From Chaetomium olivaceum (lineage: Eukaryota; Ascomycota; Sordariomycetes; Sordariales; Chaetomiaceae), in NCBI GenBank assembly GCA_039881045.1, contig JAYWVB010000083.1:21950-85949 (forward strand): a DNA stretch of 64,000 nucleotides, written 5' to 3'. Position 1 is the stretch's first letter, and every line of letters starts with the position of its first letter. A program made the translations under genes and the position numbers. Below are positions 58,096-64,000 of this stretch, piece after piece. A model generated the notes under the pieces. It was not told the origin of the DNA, searched no databases, and was given only the letters and a program-made list of their open reading frames with translations.

Positions 58096-60770
58096 CTAAC
58101 AATTTCCCGCTACGAGGAACCCCATGTGAACTCCGTCCCAGGTATGGCCGTGCCTTGGAATACAGAGGAAGAGAATGAAATTAAGTAAAAACAGAAAAAA
58201 GGACAGAAAAAGGGGGAGAAATAGAAGTACAAAAGTTGAGAAGACAACATTGGAAGAAAATGAACAACCCCCTTCCCCCCTTCCCACCACCACCACCCTC
58301 CCCATCAACACAACCACCCCCCCTCCCCCCTCAACACGAGACACCATCCCACTCCCGAAATCAAAAACCACCACCTCCCCGCGATACGCCACATACAAAC
58401 ACCCAGCAACACTCTCCTCCTCAGTATCCACACCCGCCTCGTACATCTCTAGATCAACAAAACCCCTGGGGCGCGCCAGATAGAATGCTGCGGCGCGCTG
58501 TCTTGGTAACCAGTGGATGTGTGTTTCTGTGATTAGGGGACTGGTGGTGTTGGGCAGGGTGCTGCGGACGATGTCGGGGTGGATTGTTATGGGGCCGGCT
58601 GTGAATGAGGTGAGGGTGGTTCCAGTGGTTGTGGGGGAGAGGGAGAGGGTGATGGGCTGGTCGCGGGTGAGGAGGCGGTGGTGGTAGGTTTGGGATGGGA
58701 GGGGGCTGATGGGACTGGTTGTCTCAATTTTCAGCTTTGGGTCCCGTTTTGGGTTTCAAGTTGGCTTGGGTTCTTGGACCGGCTTTGTTTCTTGGTATGG
58801 TTTTGCTGTGTCGCAATTGGCCAATGCTGGATGATCAGGAGAGGCCGTGGCTAGCTCATCGGGTTCTCCTGTTGCTACCTCGTGAAAGGCTGCCGAGTCA
58901 ACAGCTTTGGCCTCAGAAACCTTGGAAGAATTTGCGACTGATGCTTGAGGCGTAATGGGTAGACCTGTGTCACCGCCTGGTGGCCTGCTAGTAGGATTAT
59001 CCAAGACAGGAGATGCCGGTCCGAAAGCACCGGTGGTTGGGGTCGGGGAGGGGTTTCCATGGATAACCCACGGGCGAGGCCTTCGCCAATCTCTTGTAGG
59101 CGCTGCTGAGCACCATGTATTCCATGGGTTCCGCTATCCTGGTCACCGTTCCCAGAAGCTTCCGCCAGCGTCGCCGAACTTGCTGGCGTGGGTGAAAATG
59201 TTGAGAAAGCAAACAGGGTGCTTTCGTTTTGGTTTTGGGTCAGCACCAATTTTGGAGCGTCGTTTTTCATCAAGCTGCCAATGATACCTCCTATCTCGGC
59301 CTCCAAAGCTTTGTTGAGTGGCGCCTGGACGTTGGTGAGATTGGGAACCGGGGGGAGACGCCAGCTGGTATAAACGTTGCCATGAGTCCTAGGGATGTAG
59401 AACTTCCCGTGCAGCTGGACAAACAGGTTACAAAGGTAACAGGCATCTTTGCTAGAACAAATAACGCGTGGCATCTTGGCGGCAGGATGAAGTTCGTAGT
59501 GGCACACGATTTGTACCTCGGCATGGACACCCGAATCCTGAAGGATATTCTTGACGGTTGGGAGGAAAGTCGAGTTGTCCAAGTTCATACCCTGGAGCTT
59601 GGAGGCGATGTTCCTGACGCCGTGTGCAGGTGAAGCCCTGCTGTCACACCGGGAAAGACAGCCATTGAGATGGCAGTCCGGCGGTACTTCGAAGTTCGTT
59701 GCGAGCAGTTTCTCACTGAGAGAGACGAGCGTAACCTCTGTCTTCCGGAAAAGATTCAAATCCTTGGCCACTTGGAGGAGATACTGGGCACATTCTCGGT
59801 ATTGGGCAAGTTTCGACAGCCGGTCGATGAAACATTTCCGCAGCGACGGGTCCAGCTCGGTCGGATTAACACCCTCGAAGAGTTTGTCAAAGTCGGTGCT
59901 CTTGTTGAGCCGGTGGGCGGCGCAAAGAACGTTCTTGACATGTCCCACGACATCCTTTTGACAGGTTTCAAGTTTTGTCAAACCGTCTAGCAGGTTTTGG
60001 CCATCCTCAGTAAACCTTTCGATGTTCACTTCCAGTCCCATGCGGTTGCGGCGGTTGCGGACATTCTCCAGTATTTGCTGTAGGGAAACGCCGAGAAAGA
60101 CCCTGTCCCGTTTGACATACGTTGCGTCGGCTCTGTTGGACTTAATTCGGGAGAAGATGCGATGTTTGCACATATCCGCGATATCGCTCAGGACTCGGTC
60201 TTCCAAAAGGGTGTCTTCTTCTGTCGAATGAATGGCTATTAAAAGCGGCCCTTTTTGAGAAAGAAGGGGGTAACGCACCATCGTTTGCCTGAGAGAGGTG
60301 ACGGAGGACTTTTACAAGCCCATCCTTAATGCGTGCTAAGGTTCCACTCGCACACGTCGCACGTTTCTTATTGATGGCAACGACTATTCGGGCCCCCTTC
60401 CCGCCGGCTAGCTCCTCGACACAAGTGGCTACAACATGAAGCGGGCTGTCTGATACACCACAGAGGAAGGCTAGAGCGCTGGTTAAGCCGACCTCGCGTT
60501 TGAACGAGAGGAGCCGGCCGGAATCTTTATGGGTTGCCCAGTGTGGTAAGGGGTTGGTCTGATGGGCAGTGGGAGCTCGGCGTAGGAGTGAAAGAAGAGC
60601 AAGGTTCTCGGCAAAGTATAGAGACCGGCGGAGTTGCGTTTTCGACAACATGACTAGCTTATAGCATTGGCTCACCGTAGCAAGTCGAAGGTGGAAGAGG
60701 AAGGGGAAGGAGACGCAGGCTCCGAAGCATCAGAAGTGCGGACGTCGAGCCCATTAGCAAAGGTCTCCAT
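58096..60770 (-). CDS. OTT_1508-type deaminase-fold protein (frame broken)
   Basis: Exon 1 probably starts METFANGLDVRTSDASEP at 60770; one missing base near 60676 joins it to LSKTQLRRSLYFAENLALL. An intron at 60221-60278 follows HLSQAND. The long helical N-terminal part (DRVLSDIADMCKHRIFSRI, FIDRLSKLAQYRECAQYLL) leads to the zinc-dependent deaminase motifs: VHAEVQIVCHYE at 59517-59525 (HAE: zinc His and catalytic Glu) and SSKDACYLCNLF at 59430-59441 (CxxC zinc ligands). This arrangement matches the OTT_1508-like deaminase family (PF14441), which is expanded in fungi. The substrate is unknown; base deamination is inferred from fold. A Pro/Ser/Thr-rich linker follows, with breaks near 59040 and 58740, then a conserved-looking block (TRDQPITLSLSPTTTGTTL, RQRAAAFYLARPRGFVDLEM, GCLYVAYRGEVVVFDFGSG) that I take to be its C-terminal domain. 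The true stop, between 58450 and 58096, is uncertain. Confidence 0.75.
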
Positions 60771-61000
60771 CGAAAAATTTGTAAACCTCTGATCTCAATG
60801 GAGAGATCAGATCCATCTGCATGATTGCGCACTCTAGGTTGGTACCCGCGATGGAGATGGTTCCTATTCGCGGGGCTGTGAGCGAGGCGTGTCAATGCAT
60901 GTACTGAGGCTTGCGACATCGTGGGACTTTCGTAGCCTTGCTTGACTGTGACTTTCTGGCCACTCGGATTGTGGGAATGTGTTTGCTAGAATTGGACTGT

Positions 61001-62541
61001 TTAACCCAGAAACGTGCAAGTCGGCAGGCGATATTCTGCGAGGCGTTAGCAAACCGATCTCACTCGTCGAGGTCTAAACGATTCAACCTCCTTGCCAACT
61101 ACATACCGCCCCTTGACAGTTCGCTGGGTCGCTGACTTTGTGTCCACCGCCAAGTACCAGTAAAAGAAAACACTTACTATCCAGAGTCCAGTATCTCCTT
61201 TTTACTCCTTCCCACTCACCCTTGCCAGCCTCAGCAAGGTGTGACATGTCAACACCGATTACGTTCCAATCAACATCCAGGCCAGCGTCAGTCAGGTGCA
61301 ACTCGGCTACCTTGGTGTAAACATCATAACAAATCAAGCGATCCGCACCGAGGCCGTTGAAGAAGCCAAATCGGCCATCGCCATCTAGTAAGCCCGGGAT
61401 AAAGTCGGTGAAGAACTTGCGCAGCTGGGAGTAGTCCTCGCCAAAGGTATCGAAGTAAATGGCGTCGTATATCTGCCCTTCCTCGAGAAGCCGTTGGCAA
61501 ACGTCTTGCCACTTTCCGGAGTGCACCTTGAAAGCCCCGGGGCTGGGCCGCTTTCTTCCCAGGCGGCGCCGAACTTGGAACCAGGGCTGGAGATATGTTC
61601 CAACACCTCAGGATGGGCTTCGATAATGTGATGCGTAGAAGGCTTTGTCTCGGCAAACATGGTGTCGATGATGCCCATGCCGAATCCGATATTGAGAATT
61701 CGCTTCCCTGGTTCTTTATTTGGTATCAAGGCGTCAACGCTCTGGCGCATAATATCGGTTTCCCAGGCCATCATGACACCGTTGCCATCGTCGTCGACAA
61801 GTTTGCCGTCCGAGTACGTCAGCTTCGACCGTAGGTATGCTTCGGAAGTGACATCGGCCTCTGTATCGCCCTTGGGCGGCTGGAACTTGGGCTCCTCTTC
61901 TTCCTTGTCTTCCTCCTCTTCAATTTCCTCCTCGCCGTCGTCTGCCGCCTTATTTTGCCCGCTCGACTTGACATTAACCAGCGCTGGGGCCTCGTCCCCG
62001 TCCTCGCCTACCACCACCATTTCCCCCTCGTCAACACCCATATCAATCACCTCAATATCCTCCCCCTCTTCGCCATCCACACTCTCCAGCTCCTCATACC
62101 CCTCCATCACACCAACATCTCAGCCCTCACGCCAGCCTCCACACACAAGTTATACAACTCCCTGCGTCCCAACCGATGCGCCACACAACCTGGTGTCTCA
62201 TTCCTGTCATCAACATCATTCCAGATCCCGCCCCACAGCAACAACTCATAAACAACCTTCTTAGCCGCCTCCAAGTCGGCCGGATCCTCGTCGTTGTCGT
62301 CATCCTCGCCCCCGTCCCCATCCTTCTTCGGCGCGGGGCCGCACGACCGGATCGCCGCGTGCAGCGGTGTCTCGCCCGTGGTGGGGTCCTGCACGCTGGC
62401 CTTGCCGGGGGTGTCGAGGAGCTTCTTGACGGCGGCGAGGTCGTGGGCCCAGGCGGCGGTCAGCACGCGCTGGGTGTCGGGCGGGCAGGAGGGGGAAATG
62501 CGCGAGGAGATAGTGTCGTGGTCGGGGGAGGGCTCGGACAT
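61001..62541 (-). CDS. rmt2: Protein arginine N-methyltransferase RMT2 (two frame breaks)
   Basis: RMT2 is the fungal type IV enzyme that methylates the internal delta nitrogen of arginine, in yeast on ribosomal protein L12. The N-terminus has ankyrin-like helices (QRVLTAAWAHDLAAVKKLLD, PTTGETPLHAAIRSCG, VYELLLWGGIWNDVDDRNET). An acidic linker follows, then the Rossmann methyltransferase: GVMMAWETDIMRQSVDALI, SAM motif I KRILNIGFGMGIIDTMF, THHIIEAHPEVLEHI, AFKVHSGKWQDVCQRLLEEG, YDAIYFDTFGEDYSQLRKFF and GRFGFFNGLGADRLICYDVY. A 142-base intron (61036-61177, branch GCTAAC) leads to the last 11 codons, restoring YRLPTCTFLG. Breaks near 62107 and 61554 each fit one missing base; exon length plus two is 1401 bases, 466 residues. 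Divergent from VTC4. Confidence 0.94.
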
Positions 62542-63799
62542 TTTAGGGTTTCTTTCTTTTTTTCTTCTTTTTTTTTCGGGTTGGGTTTTTAGGGGGTGGT
62601 ATGTGTACCTATGGTAGGTGGGTAGGTAAGAGTTGATTGAATGTAGATATCTGAGCTGTTTCCTCAGCTACCTGAAAGTAGGGTTGTGATGATGATAAAA
62701 TAATAGGCGGACAGTCACGGCAGATGGAATTTGCATGTCTGCCCCTCTATCTGCCCCTCACCACCAAAAATTTAGGATATTGGGGTCGATGATGGGGTCC
62801 TCGAGCTGATGGGGCCCAGGCAGTCTGGAGCCTGAAAGCCAAGTTTCTTACGGGTGATTTTAGTGGACGATGCAGCCCCCACAGGAGGTACATGTAGCTG
62901 GCCTTGGCAGACGGGTCGGTGAGCAATGATCCGAGTTGATGACCGAACGATCCTTGAGTTCACCTCCCAACATCTCGTCATCGAAATCAGTCAATCTTCC
63001 AGGTGCGACTCTTTGGACTATGAACATGTATCCATGATCAGTCGTAGAGTCAATTGGAAGCAAGGAATACATAGATACCTACCTACCTAGGTAATCAAGT
63101 AGTTAACTTACAATAACGACAGTTTACTCATTGCTACCTAGGTTGCTGGGAAAAGTCTCGTCTGCACGATCTCGGAAGCTCCCGATCTTCAAAAGTGTGA
63201 CCACTCAAGGCCATGGTTTCAGCTGCGTGATGCCTTGGCTCGGAAGCTCCAGCAAAACAAGAGACCCCACTCGCTCCACCAAATGCACCAGCAGGAGAGC
63301 CCAGACCCCAATTCGCCAATCGCAGAGGTTGACTGTCCACGTGCTCACTTTGCCAGCGCCGCTACAAAGACTCGCTGTGCCCGCGGCAACGCCTGGGAGG
63401 TTGGGTCACAGCGTCACTGGTGAAGATTGAAGCTGTCGATTTCTTATGTCGGAGCTTCGCTCAGTCATTTGGCAGTACACCCAATTAGCCGCTAGAAAAA
63501 AGAGGCAATTGACCTCGAGCAGGTGATCCGAGTAAGGCAAGTGGAGCTTCAGCAAAACACGAAACGGAGAAACGGAGAGCTCCAATTTCAAGGATCAAGC
63601 TCGAGACAGGCGAGGCTTGGCTAACAGTGGCGAACCTCTGGGCTCTCGGCTTGTGTTAACAAGTTGACCGCTCGAGCTGTTGCCCCGCCGCCCCATGCTT
63701 CTGATCGTCCACGACCTCAAGTCTCGTTCTCAACATCTACACTCACCGCGCAACCGTATCCGCGATCCCACCTGGCGAGCTCCACCCGGCGTCGTCGTC
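62542..63799. promoter_or_regulatory. Bidirectional promoter region, RMT2 / VTC4
   Basis: 1.26 kb between divergent start codons, with no coding sequence recognised. Degenerate TAGG tetramers at 62607-62628 and CCTA tetramers at 63073-63094 form a loose inverted pair. The VTC4 side should contain phosphate-responsive sites, but none was clear to me apart from CACGTGC near 63338. Confidence 0.45.
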
Positions 63800-64000
63800 A
63801 TGAAGTTCGGCGAGCAGCTCCGCTCGAGCGTTATCCGCGAATACCAATGGTACTACATCGACTATGATGGCCTCAAGGCCGACCTCAAGCAGGCCAGCGG
63901 GTCCGTCCAGCCCGCTGCCGAAGATGGCGGGAAACCTGGGAAATCACCGCGACGCGAATGGACCGAGGAGGATGAGAGCCGCTTCGTGAGCAAGCTCGAG
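63800..64000 (+). CDS. vtc4: Vacuolar transporter chaperone VTC4, N-terminal part (cut by window end)
   Basis: The first 67 codons read MKFGEQLRSSVIREYQWYYI, DYDGLKADLK, then a short Pro/Gly linker and REWTEEDESRFVSKLE. This is the start of an SPX domain with the exact opening used by fungal VTC4, the catalytic subunit of the vacuolar polyphosphate polymerase; the Lys-rich SPX surface binds inositol pyrophosphates. The frame is open to the end of the window. VTC2/VTC3 paralogues start similarly, so the VTC4 call rests mainly on REYQWYYIDYDGLKADLK. Confidence 0.85.
   Translation, partial: MKFGEQLRSSVIREYQWYYIDYDGLKADLKQASGSVQPAAEDGGKPGKSPRREWTEEDESRFVSKLE

Noticed and set aside
6625..62541. 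Programmed ribosomal frameshifting as the cause of the many frame breaks
   Set aside because: The breaks occur in unrelated genes, several per gene, without a common slippery sequence or downstream structure, and nearly all in the missing-base direction.
1..64000. CRISPR arrays, insertion sequences, bacterial operons or biosynthetic clusters
   Set aside because: No regularly spaced repeats were seen, genes have spliceosomal introns, and no polyketide, peptide synthetase or terpene cyclase signature was found.

Overview
This window is nuclear DNA of a filamentous ascomycete, most likely a Sordariomycete close to Sordariales/Chaetomiaceae. The grounds are GC-rich coding sequence, introns mostly of 50-80 nt with GTRNGT donors, CTAAC branch sites and YAG acceptors, and gene families typical of that group. 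No species is claimed. It reads as gene islands separated by 0.3-4 kb of non-coding DNA.

Layout. 1-5.0 kb holds no recognisable gene. 5.0-15.8 kb carries a mitochondrially targeted protein (+), a mitochondrial ribosome recycling factor (-), an intron-containing tRNA-Val, a BAH-PHD-AT-hook chromatin protein (-), the vacuolar effluxer Atg22 (-) and a small DUF3602 protein (-). 16.5-18.5 kb is a 5'-truncated LINE. 19.5-22.9 kb has a small secreted cysteine protein (+), a fumarylacetoacetate-hydrolase-family enzyme (-) and the LYR protein SDHAF1 (+). 27.0-28.7 kb is an MFS sugar transporter (-) flanked by two long gene-free stretches. 32.3-41.5 kb has MSH3 (+), a C2H2-like/AT-hook-like nuclear protein (-) and Rab geranylgeranyltransferase beta (-). 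44.1-64.0 kb is the densest part: RhoGAP (+), RRS1 (-), mitoribosomal mS29/DAP3 (+), MCM7 (-), PEX1 (+), an OTT_1508-type deaminase-fold protein (-), arginine methyltransferase RMT2 (-) and the start of VTC4 (+).

Most genes are housekeeping. Recurrent themes are mitochondrial expression and assembly (RRF, mS29, SDHAF1, perhaps the first gene), replication and repair (MSH3, MCM7), and organelle or membrane traffic (PEX1, ATG22, BET2, VTC4). Several pairs are divergent with short shared promoters: FAH/SDHAF1, RRS1/mS29, MCM7/PEX1 and RMT2/VTC4. The accessory material is the LINE, the secreted protein, the deaminase, a MITE-like foldback element at 42.5 kb and a possible structured RNA at 48.4 kb.

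Caution on quality. At least 15 otherwise well-conserved genes contain one or more isolated 1-nt (rarely 2-nt) frame breaks, nearly all apparent deletions beside short homopolymers or GC repeats. After the inferred introns are removed, total exon length becomes a multiple of three when the number of breaks I counted is restored in genes such as MSH3, PEX1, RMT2, FAH, SDHAF1, ATG22 and RhoGAP. I therefore read them as consensus errors in the assembly rather than pseudogenes, and give gene spans rather than literal open reading frames.
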